Below, piece after piece: positions 16,723 through 25,727 of a DNA stretch of 64,000 nt. The stretch's first letter is position 1, and each line of letters begins with the position of its first letter. The notes under the pieces were generated by a model. It was not told where the DNA came from, did not search any database, and saw only the letters and a list, made by a program, of their open reading frames with translations. The position numbers and the translations under genes are program-made. The stretch is from Massilia sp. YIM B02763 (lineage in GTDB: Bacteria; Pseudomonadota; Gammaproteobacteria; Burkholderiales; Burkholderiaceae_D). The DNA is taken from positions 70,030 to 134,029 of the forward strand of contig NZ_JASNRD010000015.1 of assembly GCF_030412015.1 (NCBI RefSeq), read 5' to 3'.

Positions 16723-17610
16723 ATGCCCAACGATGCCACCCCTGTCTGGTTCATTGCCGATGCGTCGGCCGGCCTGGCCGCCGCGCTCGCCGAGGCCGTG
16801 CTCGACGCCGGCCAGCGTGCCTTCCTCGCCGCGCGCGAGCCGGAGCGCCTGCGCTCCCTCGTGGAACGCCATCCGGGCCGGGCCGAGGCGGTCGCGCTCG
16901 ACGTCCTCGACGGCGCCGCGGTCGATGGCGCCCTGCGCGATGCCGAGGCGCGGTTCGGCCGCATCGACGTGCTGGCCGCGAGCGCGCAGCAGCGCTACTT
17001 CGGCGCGGTCGAGGAGGGCGACGAGGCCGCATTGCGCGCCGTGTTCGAGGAAAACGTGTTCGCTCCCGTGAACCTGGCGCGGCGCGTGCTGCCCGGCATG
17101 CGCGCGCGCCGCGCCGGCCACATCGTGCTGCTGGCGCGCGGCGCCGCCCATCTGCCGGCGGGCGACGGCTTCTGCCATGCGGCCCGCTCGGCGCTGGAGG
17201 CGCTGGCCGAAGCCCTGTTCCATGAGGTGGAGCGTTTCGGCATCGGCGTGACGCTGGTCGATCCGGGCCCGGGCGACGACGGCCGCGCCACCCCGGCGCG
17301 CGCCGCCGGCGCCGCCATCGCCGACTATGCCGACCTGGCCGGCCGCCAGAGCGCAAGCGGCGCGCCGGTCGACGCAACGCGCGCGGCACAGGCGATCCTG
17401 CGCGCGGTGGCGGGCGGTCGCGGTCCGCTGCGCCTGGTGCTGGGCCGCGCGGCGCTGCAGCGCGCCTACGACCGCCTGCGCATCCTGAAGGTGGGGTTCG
17501 ATGCCTGGGCCGAGCTGGCCGCATCGGCCGATCCCGACCTGCCGGAAGCGGCACCGTCGCGCACGCCCCGGGCCGCGCGCGGCCGTGCGCGCACGGGCGC
17601 GCCGGCCTGA
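16723..17610 (+). CDS. Degenerate short-chain dehydrogenase/reductase-like protein
   Basis: A 295-residue protein with the overall SDR pattern (FGRIDVLAAS around 78-87, an ENVFAPVNLARRVLPGMRARRAGHIVLL stretch split by conserved Asn111, and the helix HAARSALEALAEALFHE), but the catalytic residues are gone. The glycine-rich TGxxxGxG loop reads ADASAGLA. The catalytic Ser position is Ala/Arg (LLARGAA). The YxxxK pair reads C151-x3-R155, and the NNAG-type motif is replaced by ASAQQ. Reductase activity is therefore unlikely. It may be a binding protein or a decaying paralogue. An AAGAGGAGAA ribosome-binding site precedes ATG 16723, so it is still set up for expression. The C-terminal 30 residues are Arg/Ala/Pro-rich. 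Confidence 0.8.
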   Translation: MPNDATPVWFIADASAGLAAALAEAVLDAGQRAFLAAREPERLRSLVERHPGRAEAVALDVLDGAAVDGALRDAEARFGRIDVLAASAQQRYFGAVEEGDEAALRAVFEENVFAPVNLARRVLPGMRARRAGHIVLLARGAAHLPAGDGFCHAARSALEALAEALFHEVERFGIGVTLVDPGPGDDGRATPARAAGAAIADYADLAGRQSASGAPVDATRAAQAILRAVAGGRGPLRLVLGRAALQRAYDRLRILKVGFDAWAELAASADPDLPEAAPSRTPRAARGRARTGAPA

Positions 17611-17615
17611 GGCCC

Positions 17616-17882
17616 TCACGCCGCCGCCGCGGCGCCCTGCATTTTCCCGCACAGCAGGCGCCCGGCAGGGCTCAGGCAAATCTTGCCGTTGCCGGCGGCA
17701 TCGTGTTCCAGCGCGATCCAGCCGCCGCCGGCAAGCACGGTCAAGTCGCGCATCAAGTCGCTCATATGACAGTCGCACAGCGTGCGTAGTTGCGCCATCG
17801 AGCAGCCGCCTGGACGTGCCAGTTCGGCGTCCCGCAGTGTCATCAGTATCGTCGCCGGCCGCGCCAGCACCTCGTCGTCCAT
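17616..17882 (-). CDS. Small winged-helix-like hypothetical protein
   Basis: An 88-residue protein. The central part (MTLRDAELARPGGCSMAQLR, then MSDLMRDLTVLAGGGWI and GKICLSPAGRLLCGKM) reads like a small winged helix: two helices, a recognition-like helix and a beta-hairpin wing. Four cysteines are present, two as CDC (LCDCHM). The GAGGGAAA ribosome-binding site supports ATG 17882. It ends five bases from the convergent SDR-like gene and starts 169 bases from the response-regulator gene, which lies downstream of it on the same strand. A regulatory role is a guess from shape only; I recognise no named family. Confidence 0.6.
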   Translation of the reverse strand: MDDEVLARPATILMTLRDAELARPGGCSMAQLRTLCDCHMSDLMRDLTVLAGGGWIALEHDAAGNGKICLSPAGRLLCGKMQGAAAAA

Positions 17883-18051
17883 CGTGTTTCCCTCGTCGTT
17901 GCTTGACCGTCGCCGGCATGGGATGCGGCGCGTGCGCCCGTGCGGCACAGTCCTGGAGGCGGAGGGTGTCTCCATCGATGGCAGTGTAGCGGCCGTGGCG
18001 CTGCCCCGCCACCATACGTCGGTATGGGCGAAGCGCCTGCCGCATGAACGG

Positions 18052-18834
18052 CTACATCTGCCGGAACAGGTGCGCGAACAGGGGACTCACGCGCAGCCGT
18101 TCCCCGCGTCCGCGCAAGTGCAGCGCGAGCTTGCCCGCATCGTCCCGGCTGGCGCCCGCCACGTGGAGCAGGTTGACGATGGTGCCGCGGCTCACCTGCG
18201 GGAACTGCCGCGGATCCAGTTGCGCCAGCAATTCCTTCAGCGGTAGGCGGATCAGCGCGTCGCCCTCGAGGCTCACCACATTGACGTACTTGTCGAGCGC
18301 CTGGAAGTACACGACGTCCTGCACGGGAATCAGCCGCACCATGTTGCCGACGGCGGCGCGGATCGTGTCCAGGTGGCGGGCCGCCTGCGCTGCAGGCAGC
18401 AAGGCGCGCATCTGCGCCACCAGGTCCGCCATGGCGCCATCGCCGCCTCGCTCGCGCAGCCGTTCCTGGATGCGCCGCACCGTGCCGTCCAGCCGCGCCG
18501 CGGACACGGGCTTGAGCACGTAGTCGAGCGCCGCCTGTTCGAAGGCTTGCACGGCATAGTCGTCGTAGGCGGTGACGAAGACGACGATGGGAAAAGGCTT
18601 CGCGCCGTCCCAGCGCTCGGCCAGTTCCTCGGCCGCTTCCAGTCCGCTCATGCCGGGCATGCGGATGTCGAGGAACAGCACGTCCGGCCGGTGGGCCAGC
18701 GCGGCGTCGACGGCGGCGGTGCCGTTCGGCGCGTCCGGCAGCAGGTGCAATCCGGGCCACAGCCCGCCCAGCGTCTGCGCCAGGACGGCGGCCAGGATCG
18801 GTTCGTCCTCGGCGATCAGGGCGCTGGCGTTCAT
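18052..18834 (-). CDS. LytTR-family response regulator
   Basis: A 260-residue protein. The receiver domain spans residues 1-125, with acidic residues near Asp10, the phospho-acceptor Asp56 in VLFLDIRMPGMSG, and Lys in YVLKPV. The C-terminal LytTR DNA-binding domain spans about 160-255 (VRLIPVQDVVYFQALDKYVN, then RQFPQVSRGTIVNLLHV), as in AlgR, LytR and AgrA. It should bind direct repeats as a phosphorylated dimer. It overlaps the upstream histidine-kinase gene by four bases (ATGA), so the two are translationally coupled. Targets are not evident; YehT/BtsR-type and AlgR-type systems share this design. Confidence 0.93.
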   Translation of the reverse strand: MNASALIAEDEPILAAVLAQTLGGLWPGLHLLPDAPNGTAAVDAALAHRPDVLFLDIRMPGMSGLEAAEELAERWDGAKPFPIVVFVTAYDDYAVQAFEQAALDYVLKPVSAARLDGTVRRIQERLRERGGDGAMADLVAQMRALLPAAQAARHLDTIRAAVGNMVRLIPVQDVVYFQALDKYVNVVSLEGDALIRLPLKELLAQLDPRQFPQVSRGTIVNLLHVAGASRDDAGKLALHLRGRGERLRVSPLFAHLFRQM

Positions 18835-19943
18835 GCGGCCTCCAGGGGAACGGTCAGGCGCGCCAGCGTGCCGCGCGGGGTGGCCGGCGCCAGCACGAGG
18901 GCGGCGCGCGCGCCGTACAGCGCCTGCAGCCGTTCGCGCGTGGTGGCGAGGCCGATGCCGCCGCCGGATCTGCTGTCGCCGGCCGGCAGGCCGATGCCCG
19001 TATCGCGCACGCACACTTCCAGCATCCCGTCGCGCGCTTGCGCCTCGACGACGATCTCGCCGCCGTCGACGTGCGGCTCCAGGCCATGGACGATGGCATT
19101 CTCGACGAGTGGCTGCAGCAGCATGGGCGGCAGCCGTGCGCCGCGCAGCGCATCCGGCAGCGTCACGCGATGGCGCAGCCGCGCCCCCATGCGCACACCC
19201 ATCAGGCCCAGATAGGCCTCGATCGCATCGAACTCCTCGGCCAGCGTCGTCGTGTCGAGGCGGGTGGCGGCCAGCGTCGCGCGCAGGTACTGGATCAGGT
19301 GGTCCAGCATGGCGCCCGCGCGGGCCGGATCGATGGCGATCAGGCCCTGCAGGTTGGCCAGCGTATTGAACAGCATGTGCGGCTCGATCTGGGCCTGCAG
19401 CAGCCGCAGTTGGGCCTGCAGCGCCTGGCGTTCGATGCGTTCGGCGCGGGTGCGCGCCTCGGCACGCTCGGCCTTGATGCGCTCGACGCGTTCGCGGGCC
19501 AGCACCAGCAGTACGACGACGCTGATGGCGAGCAGCGTGAACAGGACGAGGCTGATGCGCGGCACGCTCGGATAGCCGGCCAGGTCGGGCACGGGCCGGC
19601 CGATGACGGCCCCGCCGAGCGCGATGCCGGCATAGTGCGCGACGGGCGCGGTGACGACGATGAGCGCCAGCATCGGGCCCGTCCAGCGCCTCCGCCGCGC
19701 CGGATCGCCCAGCACGAACAGGCGCACGCCGTCCAGGATCAGCAGGGCGACGAGGCCGACGCAGAGGGAGTAGACGACCTGCTCGTACAGCTCCTGCGGC
19801 CGGCCCGCGGCGAGCGTCAGCACGACCCCGGCCCAAGTGCTGACGATGACGGTCCAGCCGAGATCGTCGGCAAAGCGGCGCAGGCGCGGCCATGCCGATG
19901 TGTCGGGCATGCAGGTGGGGAGGAGTCGGCCGAGGGTCACCAT
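18831..19943 (-). CDS. LytS/YehU-type sensor histidine kinase
   Basis: A 370-residue membrane kinase. The N-terminal ~150 residues contain four or five hydrophobic segments, a short coiled coil rich in Arg/Ala/Glu follows (about 150-180), then the His_kinase domain with QIEPHMLFNTLANLQGL (phospho-acceptor His), and a HATPase_c domain with PLVENAIVHGLEP (N box), VRDTGIGLP (G1) and GGIGLATTRERL (G2). It should phosphorylate the LytTR regulator encoded next, whose start overlaps its stop. I take ATG 19943 (AAAAGG upstream); the frame extends 59 codons further as an Arg-rich segment without homology. The signal sensed is unknown; there is no periplasmic domain of size, so a membrane or intracellular cue is likely. 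Confidence 0.9.
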   Translation of the reverse strand: MVTLGRLLPTCMPDTSAWPRLRRFADDLGWTVIVSTWAGVVLTLAAGRPQELYEQVVYSLCVGLVALLILDGVRLFVLGDPARRRRWTGPMLALIVVTAPVAHYAGIALGGAVIGRPVPDLAGYPSVPRISLVLFTLLAISVVVLLVLARERVERIKAERAEARTRAERIERQALQAQLRLLQAQIEPHMLFNTLANLQGLIAIDPARAGAMLDHLIQYLRATLAATRLDTTTLAEEFDAIEAYLGLMGVRMGARLRHRVTLPDALRGARLPPMLLQPLVENAIVHGLEPHVDGGEIVVEAQARDGMLEVCVRDTGIGLPAGDSRSGGGIGLATTRERLQALYGARAALVLAPATPRGTLARLTVPLEAA

Positions 19944-20128
19944 GGTCTTGCCTTTTTGTAATCCGATGCCGCATTGTGCCGTCGGCGGGAGGCAGGGAGC
20001 AAGCCGCATGCGACGAAGCCGGCCCGGCGCGGCATGAAACCGTGCCACGGGCGACGAAACGAGGCGGACGCTGCCCCGCCCGGGCCTCGCCGATAATACG
20101 GCATCGCTCTCCACCCGCATGGATCACC

Positions 20129-21145
20129 ATGGAATTCCAGTTTCTCGGTACCTCGTCCGGCACGCCCAGCCGATCCCGCAACGTCAGCGGCCTGGCGCTG
20201 CATTCGCCCACGTCGAAGGGGTGGGTGCTGGTCGACTGCGGCGAAGGCACCCAGCACCAGATCCTGCGCACGCACCTGACGCTGCACGGCCTGCAGGCCA
20301 TCTTCATCACCCACATGCATGGCGACCACTGCTATGGCCTGCCGGGCCTGCTGGCCAGCGCAGGCATGGGCAACCGCACGGCGCCCCTGGCGATCGTCGG
20401 TCCGCCGCCGTTGTGGCGCTTGCTGCAGGCCGTGATGGAGACGAGCGAGCTCGCGCTGCCGTTCGCGCTCGACTTCATCGCCATCGACGACTTGCCCGGC
20501 CATGCCGCGTTCTGCGACTTCGACGTGCGCGCGACGGCGCTGTCGCACCGGATGCCCTCGTGGGCCTACACGTTCACCGAACGCGACGTGGAACGCCGCC
20601 TCGATCCGGAGCGCCTGCGCGCCGCCGGCGTGCCGCGCGGCGAAGCCTGGGGGCGGCTGCAGCGCGGGGAAGACGTGGTCATGCAGGATGGCCGGCTGGT
20701 GCGCCCGGTGGACGTCTTGCAGACACCGCGCCGGCCGCGCAGGATCGTCGTGGGCGGCGACAACGACCGGCCGGAGCTGCTGCTGGACGAAGCGCGCCAG
20801 GCCGATGTGCTGGTGCACGAAGCGACATATACGGAGGCGATACGGCTCAAGGTGGGACCGGGACCGCAGCACAGCTCCGCGCTGATGGTGGGACGCATGG
20901 CGCAGGAAGCGGGCTTGTTGCACCTGGTGCTCACGCACTTCAGCCCCCGCTACCAGGAGCGGCCGGGGCCGGGACAGCCGGGCATCGGCGACGTGGAGGC
21001 GGAAGCGCGCTCCGTGTACGAAGGCGGGCTGTTCATGGCGCGCGACTTCGACCGGTATGTGCTCGACAAGCAGTACGTGCTGGAGCGGCTGCCAAGCGAA
21101 GAACGGCGGCGGTCCGATGTGGCGTCAGCGCTACAGCCGACGTAG
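20129..21145 (+). CDS. rnz: Ribonuclease Z
   Basis: A 338-residue metallo-beta-lactamase-fold nuclease that matures tRNA 3' ends or acts in RNA turnover. It opens with MEFQFLGTSSGTPSRSRNVS, the RNase Z/ElaC signature, and carries the metal motif H62-x-H64-x-D66-H67 (THMHGDHCYGLPGLL). Further metal ligands lie in TALSHR, GGDN and VLTHFSPRY. The exosite arm typical of the short bacterial form is represented by the segment with RLDPERLRAAGVPRGEAWGR. The length fits the family (about 310-340). ATG 20129 begins the conserved fold exactly. Divergent from the LytS-type kinase gene. The downstream sequence is a gene remnant, so the 3' flank appears rearranged. Confidence 0.93.
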   Translation: MEFQFLGTSSGTPSRSRNVSGLALHSPTSKGWVLVDCGEGTQHQILRTHLTLHGLQAIFITHMHGDHCYGLPGLLASAGMGNRTAPLAIVGPPPLWRLLQAVMETSELALPFALDFIAIDDLPGHAAFCDFDVRATALSHRMPSWAYTFTERDVERRLDPERLRAAGVPRGEAWGRLQRGEDVVMQDGRLVRPVDVLQTPRRPRRIVVGGDNDRPELLLDEARQADVLVHEATYTEAIRLKVGPGPQHSSALMVGRMAQEAGLLHLVLTHFSPRYQERPGPGQPGIGDVEAEARSVYEGGLFMARDFDRYVLDKQYVLERLPSEERRRSDVASALQPT

Positions 21146-21207
21146 ATTTCTCACCATGTCAAAAAGTTTCATCTTTCATTAGAAGAAATATCTCGGATTG
21201 TCACAAT

Positions 21208-22520
21208 GTGTGTGCCGCGACGGGCGGCGACGCCACGTCCAGCGGCATCGCCAACGGTGCGGCGACGGCGGGAACGGCGGGACGGAGCGGCGCCAGCAAC
21301 GACGCGCGCCTGAACGTGGGAGTGGGGGCGAACGCCAACGGCACCCGCCTCGGTGACGTGGCCAGCAGCGCCGGCCCGGAAGCGGGCCGCTCCGCGGCCG
21401 GCGTCCAAGACGCAGGACTGGGCAACGTGACCAAGGTCTCGCCCAGCGGCTTGTTCATCAAGAGCCCGGACGCCAGCGGCAGCTACGTGTACGAGACCCG
21501 GCCGCAATTCGCCAACCAGCAGCAGTGGACCAGCAGCGACTACCTGTTGAACCAGCTGACGCTGGACCCGGCCACGACGCAGAAACGCCTGGGCGACGGC
21601 TTCTACGAACAACGCATGGTGCGTGAGCAGTTATCCGAACTGACGGGCCGTCAATCCGACATCGGCGCCAGCGACGACAGCACCTACAAGCAGCTGCTGA
21701 CCAACGCCGTCAGCGCCGCCCAGGAATTCGGCCTGCGCCCCGGCGTGGCGCTCAGCGCCGACCAGGTCAGCCGCCTGACCAGCGACATCGTGTGGATGGA
21801 AAACCAGACCGTGATGCTCCCGGACGGCAGCACCGAAACGGTCCTTGTGCCGCGGGTGTACCTGGCCCACGTGGGCCAGGAATCGGTGAAACCGACCGGC
21901 GCGCTCGTCGCCGGCAATGGCGTGAGCATCAACGTCACCGAGAGCATCGTCAACCAGGGCGGCTTGATCGACGGCGGCAACGGCCGCACCGTGCTGGTGG
22001 CGGGGCAGGATATCGTCAATGCCGGCGGCACGATCAAGGGCGGCGCGGTGGCGCTGAAGGCCGACGGCGACATCCGCAATGAATCGCTGACCGTGAAGGA
22101 GACGTACGACTTCGGGCCGAACAGCGGGAGCTACACGTCGCTGTCGAACGTGGCGACGATCTCGTCGAGGGGCACGCTGGACATCCTGGCCGGCCGCGAC
22201 CTGGTCGACCTGGCCGGCAAGATCAACGTCGGCACCAACGCCACGCTGAGCCCCGGCGGCAACATCGACTTCAGCACCATCCAGACCGGCAGCACGTATC
22301 AGTCGCAGAGCGCCGGCGTGACGGAGAAGGACAGCAGCATCACGCACCAGCTGAGCCAGATCGGCACCGGCGGCGACCTGACGATCGCCGCAATGGGGAA
22401 CCTGACCGGTACCCAGGTGTCGATCGGCACCGGGGTAGCGGGGCCGGCAAGCTGCTGGCGGGCGGCAGCATCAACATCGCCGCCGTCAAGAACGAGGTCA
22501 AGACCTCGGTGCAGAACGGG
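21208..22520 (+). pseudogene. Remnant of a filamentous-haemagglutinin/CdiA-type exoprotein gene
   Basis: The frame is open but has no plausible start and no two-partner secretion domain. The translation is unmistakably from the interior of a large haemagglutinin-repeat exoprotein: MLPDGSTETVLVPRVYLAHV, then SINVTESIVNQGGLIDGGNG, DIVNAGGTIKGGAVALKADG, and GTLDILAGRDLVDLAGKINV. Near base 22440 the frame is lost: one missing base switches the repeat sequence (GKLLAGGSINIAAVKNEVK) into another frame. The homology stops around 22520. Both ends and the toxin or C-terminal region are absent, and no TpsB partner is nearby. A decayed internal fragment of a contact-dependent or adhesive exoprotein is the best reading. 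Confidence 0.85.
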
Positions 22521-22538
22521 CGTGCGCGCAGCGCAGCC

Positions 22539-22557
22539 GCGCAACTACCAGTTGCGC
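22539..22557. repeat. Perfect short hairpin at the end of the haemagglutinin remnant
   Basis: GCGCAACT (22539-22546) pairs perfectly with AGTTGCGC (22550-22557) across ACC. It marks the point where haemagglutinin homology has ended and may be a rearrangement junction or a weak terminator; there is no T-tract. Confidence 0.4.
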
Positions 22558-22683
22558 CTCAAGCATTGGCGCGACTGGCAAGGCGAAGCAGGCGTCATTG
22601 CCCGCCATCTCATCAGCTTGCGCGTACAGTAAGAGCTTGGAACGACCTCGATGCCGGCGATATAGGCGCGACCGCTCGCGTTC

Positions 22684-23862
22684 TCAGGGCGCGTGCCTGG
22701 GCGGCGGTCGCGGACCGGAATCCGCCGGGCAGGGGTGGCGCTGCGGGATCCGGACCAGGAATTCGCTGCCGCGTCCTTGCCCTTCGCTGCGCACCTCGAT
22801 CGTCCCGCCGTGCAGCGCGACGATCTCCTTCACCACCGAGAGCCCGATGCCCAGTCCCGCGCCGCGCTCGGCGTGGGTGCCGTCGGCCTGGGTGAAGATG
22901 TCGAAGATGCGCGGCAGCAGCTCCGCGCCGATGCCCTGGCCGTCGTCCTTCACGTAGCAGACGAAGTGGGACTGGTCCACGGTGCAGGACAGCCAGATGT
23001 TGCCGCCGGCCGGCGTGTACTTGATGGCGTTGTTGAGCAGGTTGACGATCACCTGTATCAGGCGGCTCGCATCCACGTCGACTTCGATCGGCACCGGCGG
23101 CATGACGTGGTGCAGCGTCGTGCCCTTGCTCTCGGCAGCGCTGCCGCAGGCATCGAGCGCTTCGAACAGGACTTCCTGCAGGATGGCGCGGCCGTAGGCG
23201 ATGCTCATCTTGCCCGTCTGGACGCGGGTGAGGTCGACCAGGTCCTCGATCAGCCGTTCCAGGAAGCCGACCTGGCGGTCCATGATCTTGATCGGCTGCG
23301 CATGGCGCGGATTCGGGTCCGGCTGGCGCTTCATGAGTTCCAGCGCCGTCTTCAGCGGCGACAGGGGATTGCGCATCTCGTGCGCGATGGTTCCGATGAA
23401 CACATTTTTCTCGTGCTGGCGCACATTGCATTCGTGCTGCACGTTCTCCAGGTACTTCATGCGCGTGCGCAGGTGGGTGACGTCGCGGAAGATCTTCACG
23501 AAACGGGTGCCCTGGCCGTCTCCCGCATCCATGGCCATGCTGGCGCCGCTGGACCAGAAGCGCGAGCCGTCCTTGCGCAGATGCCAGCGCTCGTCTTCGG
23601 CCACGCCCACGACCCGCACCGTATTGGCCTCGTGCTCGTGCATCCGGCGCTCCACGTCTTCGGGCACGAACAGGATGGCCGTCGAGCGTCCCAGCACCTC
23701 GTCGGCGCGCCAGCCCGTGACGAAGTGCGCCCCCGCGCCCCAGCCCGTGATGCGCAGCGCATCGTCGTAGAAGACGACGCCGTACTGCTGCGCCGCGCCC
23801 AGCAACAGGCGCGCGAACGCGGCGGCCTGGTCGGCATTCCAGTAGCTCGGCATGTCATCCAC
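22684..23862 (-). CDS. PAS-domain sensor histidine kinase
   Basis: A 392-residue soluble kinase. A PAS domain occupies about residues 15-135 (VVFYDDALRITGWGAGAHFV, then WRADEVLGRSTAILFVPED and WHLRKDGSRFWSSG). It is followed by a HisKA dimerisation domain with the H box FIGTIAHEMRNPLSPLKTAL and a HATPase_c domain with VNLLNNAIKYTP (N box), VKDDGQGIG (G1) and GAGLGIGLSVVKEIVALHGG (G2). It lacks membrane segments and a receiver domain, and no cognate regulator is adjacent (an orphan kinase). The start is a GTG at 23862 preceded by GAGGAGA; ATG 23853, three codons later, is an alternative. The C-terminal 20 residues are Pro/Arg-rich and not conserved. The signal is unknown. Confidence 0.9.
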   Translation of the reverse strand: MDDMPSYWNADQAAAFARLLLGAAQQYGVVFYDDALRITGWGAGAHFVTGWRADEVLGRSTAILFVPEDVERRMHEHEANTVRVVGVAEDERWHLRKDGSRFWSSGASMAMDAGDGQGTRFVKIFRDVTHLRTRMKYLENVQHECNVRQHEKNVFIGTIAHEMRNPLSPLKTALELMKRQPDPNPRHAQPIKIMDRQVGFLERLIEDLVDLTRVQTGKMSIAYGRAILQEVLFEALDACGSAAESKGTTLHHVMPPVPIEVDVDASRLIQVIVNLLNNAIKYTPAGGNIWLSCTVDQSHFVCYVKDDGQGIGAELLPRIFDIFTQADGTHAERGAGLGIGLSVVKEIVALHGGTIEVRSEGQGRGSEFLVRIPQRHPCPADSGPRPPPRHAP

Positions 23863-23969
23863 GATGCGGCTTGTCTCCTCGAGTCACCCATATGATGTCG
23901 CCTGTCCCCAACGCTGGACGGCAAGGCATACGCTAGCGCATTTCGGGAAATTCGGGCGCGGCAATCCCG

Positions 23970-24863
23970 CTAGACCGCGAGTGCGTCGGCCAGCGCCTGC
24001 GCCGCCGGCGGCAGTTCGGGCGGGCTGCGCATGCACACGGCGAGCCGCCGCAGCGCCCAGGCATCGGCCAGTGCGACGATGGCGAGGTCGAGCGATTGCG
24101 CGCCGCGCCGGGCCGCCACTTCGGACACGATGCCGACGCCGATCCCGCCCGCCGCCAGGCGGCACACGGCATCGAAGCTGCCCACCCGCACGCGCACGCG
24201 CAAGGTGCGGCCCGAGCGCGCGGCCTGGTCGGCCAGGTAGCGGCCCAGCGCGCTGTCGTCGGCCAGGCCCACGTGGTCGGCGTCCAGCAGGCGCGAGAAC
24301 GATACGGCGGTGGCGTCCGGCGCCAGCAGCGCGCGTGCCGCATCCGGCGCCGCCACCGCCACCAGGCGGTCGACGCGGAAGGGCAGGCAGGCCAGGCCGG
24401 CCAGGTCGACCGTGTCCGCCGCGATGCCGAGGTCGGCTGCCCCCGCGCGCACCTTGCGCGCCACCTCCGCGCTGGGACACTCGTCCAGCTCCACGTCGAT
24501 GCCCGGATGGCGGGCCATGAAGCCGGCGAGCGCGTCAGGCAGGTATTCGCTCATCGCGGCCGTGTTGCACGCCAGCCGTACGGCGCCCTTGATGCCGCCC
24601 GCGTGGTCGCCCAGTTCCGCCTGCAGCCGCGCGAGCTGCTGGAACACGAGGCGCGCATGGCGCACGACGGCGTCGCCGGCCGCCGTGGGCCGCACGCCAC
24701 GGCGCCCGCGCAGCAGCAGCGGCATGCCCAGCGCGTCCTCCAGGGCCCCGATGCGCGCGCTCGCCGATGCCAGCGCCAGGTGGGCGCGCGCGGCGCCGGC
24801 GGTGATGCTGCCCGCATCGACGACGTGCAGGAACAGCCGCAGGTCGGTCAGGTCGTAACGCAA
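23970..24863 (-). CDS. LysR-family regulator, divergent from a TauE-type permease
   Basis: A 297-residue LysR protein with an N-terminal helix-turn-helix (DLRLFLHVVDAGSITAGAAR, then ALASASARIGALEDALGMPL) and an effector domain containing MARHPGIDVELDECPSAEVA and GIAADTVDL. No ATG or GTG is in place; the only start that fits both the fold and a ribosome-binding site (GAGGAGAA) is the TTG at 24863. The divergent gene is a TauE/SafE-family permease across 99 bases holding a T-N11-A-type inverted repeat (24887-24907), so control of that permease is likely. In this subgroup such pairs commonly handle organic sulfonates or similar anions, though the ligand is not deducible. Confidence 0.88.
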   Translation of the reverse strand: MRYDLTDLRLFLHVVDAGSITAGAARAHLALASASARIGALEDALGMPLLLRGRRGVRPTAAGDAVVRHARLVFQQLARLQAELGDHAGGIKGAVRLACNTAAMSEYLPDALAGFMARHPGIDVELDECPSAEVARKVRAGAADLGIAADTVDLAGLACLPFRVDRLVAVAAPDAARALLAPDATAVSFSRLLDADHVGLADDSALGRYLADQAARSGRTLRVRVRVGSFDAVCRLAAGGIGVGIVSEVAARRGAQSLDLAIVALADAWALRRLAVCMRSPPELPPAAQALADALAV

Positions 24864-24886
24864 TCGGTTCTCCTCTCTTGCGGAGT

Positions 24887-24907
24887 GCCTTCGGCAAGGA
24901 CGAAGGC
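24887..24907. promoter_or_regulatory. LysR-box candidate between divergent LysR and TauE genes
   Basis: GCCTTCG (24887-24893) and CGAAGGC (24901-24907) are a perfect inverted repeat with a seven-base centre, in the 99-base interval between the two starts. The geometry suits a LysR recognition site. Confidence 0.5.
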
Positions 24908-24962
24908 TGCCTCCGGTTCTTCCGCATTGTCGCAGACCGGGGCGTGGCGAACAATACGCGCC

Positions 24963-25727
24963 ATGAACACGATCCTGTCCGCTGAAGGCCTGGGCACGCT
25001 GGCCTATATTTTTCTCGTTTTCCTGCTCGCCGGAACGGTGAAGGGCGTTGTCGGGCTGGGCCTGCCGACGGTGGCCGTGGGCTTGCTGGGCATCGTGATG
25101 GCGCCACGCGAGGCGGCCGCGCTGCTCATCATCCCTTCGCTGGTGACGAATGCATGGCAGCTGGCGGCGGGGCCGGGCCTGGCGGACCTGTTGCGCCGCC
25201 TGTGGCCGATGCTGGCGGCGATCGTCGCCGGCACGCTGGCGGGCGGGGCGCTGCTGCCGCCAGGCGGCGCGGCGGGCGCGGGGGCGGCGCTGGGCGGCGC
25301 GCTCATGCTGTACGCGGCGAGCGGCCTGGCCGCCTTCCGCCTGGACGTGGCGCCGCATGCGGAGCGCCATGCCGGACCGCTCGTCGGCCTGGCGACGGGT
25401 CTGATCACGGCGGCGACGGGCGTGTTCGTGATTCCGGCGGTGCCCTACCTGGGCGGTTTGCGGCTGGAGCGGGACGCGCTGGTGCAGGCGCTCGGCCTCG
25501 CATTCACGGCGTCCACCTGCGCGCTGGCGGCGGCCTTGCTGCTGGCCGGACAGTGGCGGCTCCATGCGGCTGGCCTGTCGCTGTACGCGCTGGCGCCGGC
25601 CCTGCTGGGCATGTGGCTGGGGCAGCACCTGCGCGGCCGCATCCGCCCCGCGCTGTTCCGGCGCTGCTTCTTCGCCGGCTTGCTGGCGCTCGGCCTGCAC
25701 CTGATGCTGGCGCCGTTCATCCGCTAG
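24963..25727 (+). CDS. TauE/SafE-family anion permease
   Basis: A 254-residue inner-membrane protein with about eight hydrophobic helices and the duplicated TauE/SafE pattern. The first repeat has LLAGTVKGVVGLGLPTVAVG, and the second has LATGLITAATGVFVIPAVPYLGGL. The Gly-rich GxxxGxGGG-like turns mark the substrate path. The family exports or imports sulfite, sulfoacetate and other organic anions; the exact substrate here is not visible. ATG 24963 is the start, 99 bases from the divergent LysR gene that probably controls it. The last 11 bases overlap the end of another LysR gene, which runs convergently. Confidence 0.88.
   Translation: MNTILSAEGLGTLAYIFLVFLLAGTVKGVVGLGLPTVAVGLLGIVMAPREAAALLIIPSLVTNAWQLAAGPGLADLLRRLWPMLAAIVAGTLAGGALLPPGGAAGAGAALGGALMLYAASGLAAFRLDVAPHAERHAGPLVGLATGLITAATGVFVIPAVPYLGGLRLERDALVQALGLAFTASTCALAAALLLAGQWRLHAAGLSLYALAPALLGMWLGQHLRGRIRPALFRRCFFAGLLALGLHLMLAPFIR

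Noticed and set aside
18831-20120. Longer start for the LytS-type kinase at 20120
   Set aside because: The extra 59 residues are Arg/Pro-rich, lack homology and would overlap the promoter of RNase Z; ATG 19943 has a ribosome-binding site.
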